NCBI GenBank assembly: GCA_023249205.1 | Contig: JAHFDC010000078.1 | Span: 1 to 5,464 of the forward strand | DNA: 5,464 nucleotides | Source: Candidatus Methylomirabilota bacterium | Lineage (GTDB): Bacteria > Methylomirabilota > Methylomirabilia > Methylomirabilales > JACPAU01 | Reading direction: 5' to 3' | Shown here: positions 1 through 5,464 of the stretch, one piece after another | Layout: each line of letters starts with the position of its first letter | How positions within the stretch are numbered: the first letter of the stretch is position 1 | Notes under the pieces: model-generated | Databases searched by the model: none | The model's input: only the letters and a program-made list of their open reading frames with translations | What the model was told of the DNA's origin: nothing | Made by a program: the position numbers and the translations under genes

Positions 1-447
1 CACCTGTACTCCGATGGGGCGGAGTGGGACCTCCTGGTCGCCCCCGGGGGAGGGTCCCGCTTCCCCCAGAGCGAGCAGGTTCTCAGGGAAGGGCTGCACT
101 TCCTCCAGATGCGGAGCGGAACCGAGGTCTTCCGGCTGGCGGTCCGGGCGATGGAGGACGCCTGCATGGCCGCGCTCAAGGCCAATAACCTGGAGATCTC
201 GGACATCGACCTCTTCATTCCGCACCAGGCCAATGAGCGGATCGTCCGGGCCCTGGCCGAGCGGCTCCACTTCCCCGCGGAGAGGCTCGTCCTCAACATC
301 GACAAATTTGGGAACACTTCTGCTGCCTCCATCCCGCTCGCCCTGGACGAGGCGGTCCGGGCCGGGCGGGTCCAGCCGGGGATGACGCTCCTCTTGGCGG
401 CCTTCGGTGCTGGCCTCACCTGGGGGTCGGCCGTCCTGACTTGGTAG
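1..447 (+). CDS. fabH: Beta-ketoacyl-ACP synthase III (FabH), 3' part
   Basis: Condenses acetyl-CoA (or another short acyl-CoA) with malonyl-ACP to start type II fatty acid synthesis in the cytoplasm. The window opens inside the gene; 148 residues remain of a family that is usually about 320-330 long, so the N-terminal half with the active-site Cys is outside. Two of the three catalytic residues are visible: His in IPHQAN (fragment residue 75) and Asn in KFGNTSAAS (residue 105). Their 30-residue spacing equals that of His244 and Asn274 in E. coli FabH. The C-terminal stretch with FGAGLTWGSAVL is also typical of the family. It is the first of five fab genes on this strand; the TAG stop at 445-447 lies 8 nt before the preferred fabD start. 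The reading frame is open from base 1, so the missing part is simply cut by the window edge. Identity is very secure. Confidence 0.96.
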   Translation, partial: HLYSDGAEWDLLVAPGGGSRFPQSEQVLREGLHFLQMRSGTEVFRLAVRAMEDACMAALKANNLEISDIDLFIPHQANERIVRALAERLHFPAERLVLNIDKFGNTSAASIPLALDEAVRAGRVQPGMTLLLAAFGAGLTWGSAVLTW

Positions 448-455
448 GGGGGCGG

Positions 456-1397
456 GTGGCGGGCCGCATAGCATTCGTGTTCCCGGGCCAGGGCTCCCAG
501 ACCGTGGGGATGGGCCGCGCCTTCGTAGAAACCTTCCCGGAGGCGGCCGCCCGCTTCAAGGTGGCGAGTGACGCCCTGGGGCTGGACGTGGCACGGCTCT
601 GCTTCACCGGGCCCGAGGATGCGCTGGCTCTCACGGGCAACACGCAGCCGGCGATCCTCACCGCGAGCATGGCGGCGCTGGCCGGCCTGGAGGAGCGGGG
701 GATCAAGCCGGATTTCGTGGCCGGCCACAGCCTGGGGGAGTACAGCGCGCTGGTCTGCGCCGGGGGTCTGGACTTCTCGGCTGCGGTGCGCATCGTGCGG
801 AAGCGGGGGGAATTCATGCAGGAGGCGGTCCCCGCCGGCGCTGGGGCGATGGCGGCCGTGATCGGCCTCCCGGTGGAGGCGGTGGAGGCGGTCTGCCGCG
901 AGGCGGCCGGCGCCGGGGTGGTGGAGGTGGCCAACCTGAACGCCCCCGAGCAGGTTGTGATCGCGGGAGAGCGGGCTGCCGTCGAGCGCGCGACCGGGAT
1001 CGCCAAGGCGAAAGGAGCCAAGCGGGTCGTCCCCCTCCCGGTCAGCGCCCCGTTTCACTGCCGCCTGATGCGGCCGGCGGCGGAGCGGCTGCGAGAGGTC
1101 CTGGCGACGGTGCGCTTCCGAGACCTCCGGGTTCCCTGCGTGACCAATGTGGATGCCGCCCCCGTCCGGACGGCGGCGGAGGTGGCCGAGGCCCTGGTGC
1201 GGCAGGTGGCGGCCCCGATCCGGTGGGTGGAGGGGGTCGAGCGCCTCCTCCGCGAGGGTGTGGACACCTTTGTAGAGGTAGGGCCGGGGAAGGTCCTCAC
1301 TGGTCTGATCCGGCGGATCGCGCCGGCCGCCCGGACGCTGCCGGTGGAGGACATGGCCGGCCTGGAGGCGGCCGTCTCCGCCCTGGCGGGCGGATGA
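456..1397 (+). CDS. fabD: Malonyl-CoA:ACP transacylase (FabD)
   Basis: Transfers the malonyl group from CoA to the ACP phosphopantetheine, supplying the extender unit for FabH and FabF. With the GTG start at 456 the protein has 313 residues, close to the family norm of about 310. Visible motifs are FVFPGQGSQ near the N-terminus, the nucleophile elbow GHSLGEYSA with Ser92, Arg117 in RKRGEFMQEAVP, and His201 in SAPFHCRLM. Ser92, Arg117 and His201 fall on the same numbers as the E. coli catalytic residues. The C-terminal FVEVGPGKVLTGLI is also typical. An in-frame TTG at 441, overlapping the fabH stop, would add five residues (MVGGR) and cannot be excluded. The GTG is preferred for its codon, a G-rich Shine-Dalgarno-like run just after the fabH stop (446-452), and the match to family length. 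Its stop overlaps the fabG start (ATGA). Confidence 0.96.
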   Translation: MAGRIAFVFPGQGSQTVGMGRAFVETFPEAAARFKVASDALGLDVARLCFTGPEDALALTGNTQPAILTASMAALAGLEERGIKPDFVAGHSLGEYSALVCAGGLDFSAAVRIVRKRGEFMQEAVPAGAGAMAAVIGLPVEAVEAVCREAAGAGVVEVANLNAPEQVVIAGERAAVERATGIAKAKGAKRVVPLPVSAPFHCRLMRPAAERLREVLATVRFRDLRVPCVTNVDAAPVRTAAEVAEALVRQVAAPIRWVEGVERLLREGVDTFVEVGPGKVLTGLIRRIAPAARTLPVEDMAGLEAAVSALAGG

Positions 1398-2134
1398 GCC
1401 TGGAGGGGCGCGCCGGGATCGTTACCGGGGCCAGCCGGGGGATCGGCTACGCCGTGGCCGAGCGGCTGGCGGCATCGGGGGCGAGGCTGCTCCTCTGCGC
1501 TCGGGATGGCGCCGCAGTCGAGCGGGCGGCGGCGGCCTTGGCGGCCAAGGGAGTCAAGGTGACGGCGATGGCCGCCGACGTGAGCCGGGGCGCCGACGCC
1601 GACCGGCTGGTGGAGGGTTGCCTTGGGCAGTTCGGCCGGCTCGACATCCTGGTCAACAACGCCGGGATCGCCCGGGACGGTCTGCTGCTCCGCATGAAAG
1701 ACGAGGACTGGCAGGCGGTCCTGGCGGTGAACCTGACGGGGGCCTTCCACTGCACGCGGGCGGCGCTCCGCGCCATGGTGAAGCAGCGCGCGGGGCGGAT
1801 CATCAACGTGACCTCCGTGGTGGGGGTGATGGGGAACGCGGGGCAGGCGAATTACGTGGCGGCGAAGGCCGGCCTCATCGGCCTCACCAAGGCGACCGCG
1901 CGGGAGGTGGCCTCCCGGGGGATCACGGTGAACGCCGTGGCCCCGGGGTTCATCGAAACGGAGATGACGGCTGGCCTCCCCCCCGCGGTGCGGGAGGCAT
2001 ACCTGGGCCAGATCCCTCAGGGGCGGTTCGGCACCCCTGGAGAGGTGGCAGAGGTCGTCGCATTCCTCGCCGCTGATGCGGCGGCGTACATCACCGGGCA
2101 GGTGATCCACGTCAGCGGCGGACTCTGGATGTGA
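1394..2134 (+). CDS. fabG: 3-oxoacyl-ACP reductase (FabG)
   Basis: NADPH-dependent reduction of beta-ketoacyl-ACP to beta-hydroxyacyl-ACP, the first reductive step of each elongation cycle; usually a homotetramer. The 246-residue protein is a classical short-chain dehydrogenase of normal FabG length. It shows the dinucleotide-binding glycine motif TGASRGIG (11-18), AADV around 60-63, NNAG (88-91), and a catalytic set of Asn113, Ser141, Tyr154 and Lys158 (the last two in YVAAK). It also has PGFIETEM (184-191) and a C-terminal [11 protein letters not shown]. The ATG at 1394 overlaps the fabD stop by four bases (ATGA), implying translational coupling; the Shine-Dalgarno upstream is weak (GGCGGGCGG). 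A longer in-frame reading from GTG 1223 lies inside fabD and was discarded. The fab-operon context makes the fatty-acid role much more likely than another SDR function. Confidence 0.96.
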   Translation: MSLEGRAGIVTGASRGIGYAVAERLAASGARLLLCARDGAAVERAAAALAAKGVKVTAMAADVSRGADADRLVEGCLGQFGRLDILVNNAGIARDGLLLRMKDEDWQAVLAVNLTGAFHCTRAALRAMVKQRAGRIINVTSVVGVMGNAGQANYVAAKAGLIGLTKATAREVASRGITVNAVAPGFIETEMTAGLPPAVREAYLGQIPQGRFGTPGEVAEVVAFLAADAAAYITGQVIHVSGGLWM

Positions 2135-2163
2135 ACACGGCGGGGCGGGCCGATCCCCCCGGG

Positions 2164-2172
2164 AGGAGGTGA
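2164..2172 (+). promoter_or_regulatory. Very strong Shine-Dalgarno of acpP
   Basis: AGGAGGTGA is a nine-base perfect match to the anti-Shine-Dalgarno of 16S rRNA. It ends 8 nt before the GTG at 2181, which is good spacing. It decides the acpP start: an in-frame GTG at 2169 lies inside this element and would have no ribosome site of its own. It is the strongest ribosome site of the five fab genes seen here, fitting the high ACP level cells need relative to the fab enzymes. Confidence 0.85.
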
Positions 2173-2180
2173 GGGACACC

Positions 2181-2411
2181 GTGGCTGTGGAGCAGAAGGT
2201 CAACAAGATCATCGTGGAGCAACTCGGGGTGGAGGAGTCGCAGGTCCTGCCCGAAGCGAAGTTCATCGAGGACTTGGGCGCGGATTCGCTGGACACGGTC
2301 GAGCTGGTGATGGCCCTCGAGGAGGAGTTCGGTCTGGAGATCCCCGATGAGGAGGCAGAGAAAATCCTGACGGTCGGGGACGCGGTCCAGTACATCAAGG
2401 ATCGGGTGTAG
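2181..2411 (+). CDS. acpP: Acyl carrier protein (ACP)
   Basis: Small acidic carrier that holds growing acyl chains on a 4'-phosphopantetheine arm and hands them between FabD, FabH, FabG and FabF. From the GTG at 2181 it is 76 residues, the usual length. The attachment motif [20 protein letters not shown] is clear, with Ser36 as the modified residue. The rest is the standard four-helix pattern with acidic helix II ([20 protein letters not shown]). A GTG start is chosen over the in-frame GTG at 2169 because the latter is inside the Shine-Dalgarno, and because [11 protein letters not shown] matches the usual ACP N-terminus. It sits between fabG (46-nt gap) and fabF (68-nt gap), the common acpP position. 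These are the longest gaps of the operon, consistent with acpP being expressed with some independence. Confidence 0.97.
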   Translation: MAVEQKVNKIIVEQLGVEESQVLPEAKFIEDLGADSLDTVELVMALEEEFGLEIPDEEAEKILTVGDAVQYIKDRV

Positions 2412-2427
2412 GGCGGCACGGCGTGCT

Positions 2428-2460
2428 CTCCGCCCGGCAGTCTGCGGAGGCCGGGCGGGG
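2428..2460 (+). promoter_or_regulatory. GC-rich hairpin between acpP and fabF
   Basis: CCGCCCGGC (2430-2438) pairs perfectly with GCCGGGCGG (2450-2458), leaving an 11-nt loop. A T-G wobble (2429/2459) and a C-G pair (2428/2460) extend the stem to 11 pairs. It is followed by G-rich sequence, not a T-tract, so it is not an intrinsic terminator. It begins 16 nt after the acpP stop and ends 19 nt before the fabF ATG. A plausible role is to protect the 3' end of a processed acpP message or to damp read-through into fabF; this is inference from position and stability only. Confidence 0.55.
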
Positions 2461-2479
2461 CGGGACGCCTGAGGGGAGC

Positions 2480-3727
2480 ATGAGCGTGAGGCGACGGGTG
2501 GTGGTCACGGGCCTTGGGGCAGTCTCTCCGATCGGGATCGGGGTAGAGGCCTTCTGGGAAGCCCTCAAGGCCGGGATCTCGGGCGCTACCCGAATCACCA
2601 AGTTCGATCCGACCGGGTTCGACTGCCAGATCGCCGCAGAGGTGAAGGGCTTCGACCCCCTCAACTGGGTGGAGAAGAAGGAAGCCCGGAAGATGGACAC
2701 CTTTATCCAGTACGCGATTGCCGCGGCGGCGATGGCGGTCGAGGGGGCCGCGCTCAAGGCCACGGAAGAGAACCGGGACCGGATCGGGGTTTCCATCGGG
2801 ACCGGGATGGGCGGCATCCCGTTGCTGCTGGAGGAGCAGAAGAGGATGCTGGAGCGGGGCCCCGGCCGGGTGAGTCCCTTCTTCATCCCGGGCATCATCA
2901 CGAACTTGGCTTCCGGCTGGATCTCGATGATCCACGGGGCCAGGGGGCCCAACTCCTGCGTCTCCACGGCCTGCGCGACCGGGAACCACGCGATCGGCGA
3001 CTCCCTCCGGATCATCGAGCGGGGGGAGGCGGACGCGATGATCGCCGGCGGGACGGAAGCGGTGATCGTCCCTCTCACGATCGCGGGGTTCGCCTCCATG
3101 AAGGCCCTTTCCACCCGCAACGACGAGCCGGCCCGGGCCAGCCGCCCCTTCGACAGGGACCGGGACGGGTTCGTCATGGGAGAGGGGGCGGGCGTCCTGA
3201 TCCTGGAGGCCCTCGAGACGGCGGTCAAGCGGGGGGCACCGATCCTGGCCGAGATCGTCGGCTACGGGATGTCGGGGGATGCGCATCACATCACCGCCCC
3301 CGCCCCGGAAGGGGACGGCGCGCTCCGCTCGATGCAGGCCGCGCTGCAGGACAGGGGGATCCGGCCGGAGGAGGTGGACTACATCAACGCCCACGGGACC
3401 TCCACGCCCTACAACGACCGGAACGAGACCCAGGCCATCAAGCGGCTCTTCGGAGGGCACGCCTCGCGGCTGTCCATCAGCAGCACGAAGTCCATGACCG
3501 GGCACCTGCTGGGGGCGGCCGGCGGGGTCGAGGCCGTGGCCACCGTTCTCGCCCTGAAGCACGGCCTCCTCGCGCCCACCATCAATTACGAGACCCCGGA
3601 TCCGGAGTGCGACCTGGACTACGTGCCCAACAAGGCCCGGGAGGCACCGATCCGCATCGCCCTCTCCAACTCCTTCGGGTTCGGGGGGACGAACGCGACG
3701 CTGATATTCCGGAAGGCGGACTCGTAG
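2480..3727 (+). CDS. fabF: Beta-ketoacyl-ACP synthase II (FabF)
   Basis: Elongation condensing enzyme: joins acyl-ACP with malonyl-ACP by decarboxylative Claisen condensation. From ATG 2480 it has 415 residues (E. coli FabF 413). It opens with the typical RRVVVTGLGAVSPIG. The Cys-His-His triad is complete: Cys165 in STACATG, His305 in NAHGTSTP and His342 in MTGHLLGAAGG. Lys337 in STKSMTGH is also present, and all are shifted by +2 from the E. coli numbers. The gatekeeper loop SNSFGFGGTN closes the thiolase fold near residue 400. GAGGGG (2471-2476), close to the ATG, serves as ribosome site. A longer in-frame reading from GTG 2423 would add 19 low-complexity residues translated from the intergenic hairpin and is rejected. 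It is the last gene of the operon, with a terminator starting 21 nt past the stop. FabB is the only close alternative, and the context and motifs favour FabF. Confidence 0.96.
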   Translation: MSVRRRVVVTGLGAVSPIGIGVEAFWEALKAGISGATRITKFDPTGFDCQIAAEVKGFDPLNWVEKKEARKMDTFIQYAIAAAAMAVEGAALKATEENRDRIGVSIGTGMGGIPLLLEEQKRMLERGPGRVSPFFIPGIITNLASGWISMIHGARGPNSCVSTACATGNHAIGDSLRIIERGEADAMIAGGTEAVIVPLTIAGFASMKALSTRNDEPARASRPFDRDRDGFVMGEGAGVLILEALETAVKRGAPILAEIVGYGMSGDAHHITAPAPEGDGALRSMQAALQDRGIRPEEVDYINAHGTSTPYNDRNETQAIKRLFGGHASRLSISSTKSMTGHLLGAAGGVEAVATVLALKHGLLAPTINYETPDPECDLDYVPNKAREAPIRIALSNSFGFGGTNATLIFRKADS

Positions 3728-3748
3728 GAGAGCGGGGCGGTCGCGATG

Positions 3749-3776
3749 CGCCCGGCCGGAGGGCCGGGCGTTTTTT
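3749..3776 (+). terminator. Intrinsic terminator of the fab operon
   Basis: A perfect 9-bp stem, CGCCCGGCC (3749-3757) with GGCCGGGCG (3762-3770), closes a GGAG loop and is followed at once by six T (3771-3776), then CT. It lies 21 nt after the fabF stop. On the minus strand the same hairpin is not followed by a T-tract, so it should end plus-strand transcription only. The minus-strand gene stops at 3777-3779, right at the end of the T-run. Confidence 0.93.
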
Positions 3777-4229
3777 CTAGGGGCCGACGGTCGGGTTCAG
3801 GAAGCGGAGGGACATCGGGCGGGCGGCGAAGCCTTCCTCGAAGGCCGCGGCCAACGCGGCGGGATCGCTCCCGGACAGGGCGTGAAAGGGGAGCCCCACG
3901 GCGACCTCCTGGCAGCGAAGGCCCTTGGCCAGGCCCGCTGCTGTCCGCCCGGCCTCCCTGAGGGCGCCGGGGGTGAACGTATCCGCCCGGCCCCCCCCCA
4001 CGAGGGCGATCCGCTCCGTGGGAAACTTGCCGGCTGCGTTCAGAAGCGCGGTGGTGCCCCGAGCGCCGGCGAAGCGACCCGTCAGGCTCAGGCGCGAGAC
4101 GGCGGCGTTCAGGGCCCAGTCCACGAGGGCGAGGGATCCCCGGGGAACCGGGATGTCCTCGAAGTGGCAGAAGACCAGGAGGTCGGCCCGGAGGGTCTCC
4201 AGCGGCTCGGCGACCAGGAGGGTCGTCAT
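3777..4229 (-). CDS. Stand-alone M17 aminopeptidase N-terminal-domain protein
   Basis: A 150-residue protein resembling only the N-terminal, macro-like domain of M17 leucyl aminopeptidases. The pattern is ADLLVFCHFED (15-25), PRGSLALVDWAL (29-40) leading to a helix, RIALVGGG (73-80) as a beta strand and glycine turn, TPGALREAGRTAAGLAK (86-102), and a strand EVAVGLP (108-114). The M17 catalytic domain with its two-metal site and NTDAEGR motif is absent, so peptidase activity is not expected. Beyond the stop the minus strand runs straight into the fab terminator, so no lost catalytic half lies downstream. The ATG at 4229 overlaps the nusB stop (ATGA) and has a good Shine-Dalgarno, GGGGAGGT, at 4246-4239, which argues for a real gene. 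No signal peptide or membrane segment is seen. A nine-G run (3991-3999) lies in the codons of VGGGR. The M17_N assignment is from remembered family pattern, moderate certainty; the function is unknown. Confidence 0.8.
   Translation of the reverse strand: MTTLLVAEPLETLRADLLVFCHFEDIPVPRGSLALVDWALNAAVSRLSLTGRFAGARGTTALLNAAGKFPTERIALVGGGRADTFTPGALREAGRTAAGLAKGLRCQEVAVGLPFHALSGSDPAALAAAFEEGFAARPMSLRFLNPTVGP
3991..3999. repeat. Homopolymer of nine C (nine G in the coding strand)
   Basis: Nine consecutive C on the plus strand read as GTG GGG GGG GGC in the minus-strand M17_N-like gene (LVGGGR). Runs this long are prone to slippage and to sequencing error. The family-like pattern continues in the same frame on both sides, so the present length keeps the gene open. 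Confidence 0.9.
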
Positions 4230-4657
4230 GGAGTCCTGACCTCCCCTGCGGCGGGGCGGGGCCGCGTCCGCAGCGCGTCCAGCAGGGCGTTCACGAAGCG
4301 GCTCGATTCGTCCCCCCCGTACGCCTTGGCCAGCTCGATGGCCTCGTTGATCGCCACCTTCGGGGGGATGTCCTCGCGGAAGAGGAGCTCGTAGGCGGCC
4401 AGCCGAAGGATGTTCCGGTCCACCAGGGCGAGGCGCTCGAACGCCCAGTGCTCGGCCACCTCCCCGATGGCGGCGTCAATGATCGGGCCGTGCTCCGCCA
4501 CCCCCCGCACCAGGGCCTCCGCGTACTGCCGGCCGTCCTCGGGAACGGGGTGCTCCTCCCAGAACTGGGCGCAGAGCCGCTCCGGCGATTCCCGCCGGAA
4601 CTCCCGCTGGAACAGGATCAGCAGAGCGCACTCCCGTGCTTTCCGTCGCCGGCCCAT
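4226..4657 (-). CDS. nusB: Transcription antitermination protein NusB
   Basis: All-helical RNA-binding factor that, with NusE (ribosomal protein S10), binds boxA RNA and supports antitermination of rRNA transcription. The 143-residue length is normal. Visible landmarks are the basic N-terminus GRRRKARECALLILFQ (2-17), the core helix VDRNILRLAAYELLF (79-93), IPPKVAINEAIELAKAYG (97-114), and the final helix with SSRFVNALLDAL (118-129). The family's usual FVNGVLD is FVNALLD here, a mild variant. The ATG at 4657 is 7 nt past the ribH stop; the sequence between them, TGAGGGAGCC, supplies a short Shine-Dalgarno that overlaps the ribH stop. Its own stop overlaps the next gene's ATG. ribH followed by nusB is a widespread bacterial arrangement, which supports both calls. 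The tail after about residue 130 is Pro/Arg-rich and probably disordered. Confidence 0.96.
   Translation of the reverse strand: MGRRRKARECALLILFQREFRRESPERLCAQFWEEHPVPEDGRQYAEALVRGVAEHGPIIDAAIGEVAEHWAFERLALVDRNILRLAAYELLFREDIPPKVAINEAIELAKAYGGDESSRFVNALLDALRTRPRPAAGEVRTP
4239..4246 (-). promoter_or_regulatory. Shine-Dalgarno of the M17_N-like gene, inside nusB
   Basis: Read on the minus strand, GGGGAGGT occupies 4246-4239 and ends 9 nt before the ATG at 4229. It lies within the last codons of nusB. It fixes the start and suggests that the short downstream gene is translated efficiently as well as being coupled through the ATGA overlap. Confidence 0.75.
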
Positions 4658-4664
4658 GGCTCCC

Positions 4665-5150
4665 TCAGGGCGCGAGGCGCTCGCTGAAGAGCCGCGCCAT
4701 CTCCAGGGCGGCGCAGGCCGCCTCGTAGCCCTTGTTGGCCGCCCCGGCCCCCGCCCGCGCCTCCGCCTGCTCTAGGGTATCACAGGTGAGGACGCCGAAG
4801 GCCACCGGCACGCCTGTCGCCAGGGCCACTTCTGTCACTCCGGCTGTCGCGGCCTCCGCCACGAACTGGAAGTGGGGAGTCTCCCCCCGGATCACGGCCC
4901 CGAGGGCGATGATCGCGTCCACCCGGCCGCTCTTGGCCAGCCTGAGGGAGGCTACCGGTAACTCGAAGGCCCCCGGCACCTGGACCGCCTCCACCTGCCC
5001 TGGCTCCGCCCCGTACTTGGTGAGCGCCTCCAGGGCCCCGGCATAGAGGCGTGCTGTGATCCCCTCGTTGAAGCGGCTCACCACGATCCCGAAGCGGAGA
5101 CCCCTGGCGTCCAGGGCGGCGCGGGCGGGGGCGGGGAGATCGGGCTTCAT
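4665..5150 (-). CDS. ribH: 6,7-dimethyl-8-ribityllumazine synthase (RibH)
   Basis: Penultimate step of riboflavin synthesis: condenses 5-amino-6-ribitylamino-uracil with 3,4-dihydroxy-2-butanone 4-phosphate to give the lumazine. From ATG 5150 the protein has 161 residues, near the usual 150-160. Motifs in order are [13 protein letters not shown] (20-32), [12 protein letters not shown] (57-67), [14 protein letters not shown] (84-97) with the catalytic His93, [17 protein letters not shown] (118-134) with the phosphate-binding Arg132, and NKGYEAA (139-145). The start overlaps the ribBA stop as ATGA, with GAGGG 6 nt upstream. A longer reading from 5219 would add 23 residues ([14 protein letters not shown]...) that lie in the wrong frame of ribBA and match no RibH, so it is rejected. 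Lumazine synthases often form pentamers or 60-mer capsids; the sequence does not say which. Confidence 0.96.
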   Translation of the reverse strand: MKPDLPAPARAALDARGLRFGIVVSRFNEGITARLYAGALEALTKYGAEPGQVEAVQVPGAFELPVASLRLAKSGRVDAIIALGAVIRGETPHFQFVAEAATAGVTEVALATGVPVAFGVLTCDTLEQAEARAGAGAANKGYEAACAALEMARLFSERLAP

Positions 5151-5464
5151 GCGTCGCCCTCGCTCAGGGACTGGAGCAGGTGGCCGAGCTTCTCCTGCTT
5201 CGTGTGCAGGTACTGCCAATTCTCGGGCGTGGGGGGGATCGTGAGGGGCACCCGCTCCACAATGCTGAGCCCGTACCCCTCCAGGCCCACGATCTTGCGG
5301 GGGTTGTTGGTGAGGAGGCGGATCTTGCCGCAGCCCAGGTCCACCAGGATCTGGGCGCCGATGCCGTACTCGCGCGGGTCCGCCTGGAAGCCGAGCCGCT
5401 CGTTCGCTTCCACGGTGTCCAGCCCCTGATCTTGCAGCGCGTATGCCTTGAGTTTGTTCGCCAG
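5147..5464 (-). CDS. ribBA: GTP cyclohydrolase II domain (RibA or RibBA), 3' part
   Basis: The C-terminal 105 residues of GTP cyclohydrolase II, the first committed step of riboflavin synthesis (GTP to a diaminopyrimidine plus formate). The gene enters from the right edge and is open to base 5464; the GTG at 5413 is internal, not the start, because the 17 codons before it ([17 protein letters not shown]) are family sequence. Visible landmarks are [47 protein letters not shown] and the final helix [10 protein letters not shown]. The zinc Cys motif and the possible N-terminal RibB (dihydroxybutanone phosphate synthase) half are beyond the edge. The bifunctional name is therefore inferred from the frequent ribBA-ribH pairing, and a monofunctional RibA is possible. 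Its stop overlaps the ribH start (ATGA). Confidence 0.9.
   Translation of the reverse strand: MANKLKAYALQDQGLDTVEANERLGFQADPREYGIGAQILVDLGCGKIRLLTNNPRKIVGLEGYGLSIVERVPLTIPPTPENWQYLHTKQEKLGHLLQSLSEGDA

Noticed and set aside
441..455. TTG start for fabD overlapping the fabH stop
   Set aside because: Possible, but the GTG at 456 is a better start codon, has the G-rich run upstream and puts the catalytic Ser and His on the usual residue numbers.
2169..2180. GTG at 2169 as acpP start
   Set aside because: It lies inside the Shine-Dalgarno that serves GTG 2181 and would add four residues not typical of ACP.
2135..2180. Possible hairpin in the fabG-acpP gap (GGGG runs facing CCCCCC)
   Set aside because: The G and C runs can pair only in short, alternative registers with no single convincing stem, so I do not call a regulatory structure.
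2423..2479. Upstream GTG extension of fabF
   Set aside because: The 19 extra residues would be translated from the intergenic hairpin; FabF proteins begin at the RRVVVTG stretch just after ATG 2480.
1055..3562. Uninterrupted minus-strand reading frame of 835 codons opposite fabD, fabG, acpP and fabF
   Set aside because: It is antisense to four securely identified genes and crosses their intergenic gaps. Its product is Pro/Gly/Arg/His-rich low-complexity sequence with no recognisable domain. Long stop-free antisense frames are expected at this G+C.
3882..4394. Plus-strand reading frames of 104-170 codons opposite the M17_N-like gene and nusB
   Set aside because: They are mirror-frame shadows with low-complexity Arg/Gly/Pro-rich products and no plausible ribosome site. 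The minus-strand genes in the same region show family motifs and coupled starts.
5151..5219. N-terminal extension of ribH to 5219
   Set aside because: It overlaps the end of ribBA, the added residues are unlike RibH, and the ATG at 5150 has both a ribosome site and the ATGA overlap.

Overview
This is ordinary-looking bacterial chromosome with very high G+C (by eye about two thirds or more). It holds two tightly packed housekeeping operons that converge near position 3776. Nothing in it looks mobile or horizontally acquired: I see no IS ends, tRNA, rRNA, CRISPR array or phage gene. The protein motifs are generic bacterial ones. The gene set and composition would fit a deltaproteobacterium-like or NC10/Rokubacteria-like lineage, but that placement is only a guess.

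Plus strand, 1-3776: the end of a fatty-acid-synthesis operon, in the order fabH (3' part), fabD, fabG, acpP, fabF. These encode the type II FAS initiation condensing enzyme, malonyl-CoA:ACP transacylase, ketoacyl-ACP reductase, acyl carrier protein and elongation condensing enzyme. fabH/fabD are 8 nt apart, fabD/fabG overlap by ATGA, and fabG/acpP and acpP/fabF have gaps of 46 and 68 nt. acpP has a near-perfect Shine-Dalgarno. The acpP/fabF gap holds a strong GC hairpin without a T-tract. The operon closes with a textbook intrinsic terminator at 3749-3776.

Minus strand, 5464-3777: the end of a riboflavin operon, read right to left: ribA/ribBA (3' part, GTP cyclohydrolase II domain), ribH (lumazine synthase), nusB (transcription antitermination factor), and a 150-residue protein that resembles only the N-terminal domain of M17 leucyl aminopeptidases. 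ribBA/ribH and nusB/M17_N overlap by ATGA, and ribH/nusB are 7 nt apart, so all four are probably co-transcribed and translationally coupled. The FAD/FMN branch (ribA, ribH) and the fatty-acid branch are separate pathways that here share only a convergent junction.

No promoter is visible: both operons enter the window already under way. No gap between genes exceeds 70 nt, so there is no unexplained intergenic stretch. I did not find an obviously new system. The least understood item is the stand-alone M17 N-terminal-domain gene coupled to nusB. The other items worth a second look are the acpP-fabF hairpin and the one-sided terminator between the convergent operons.
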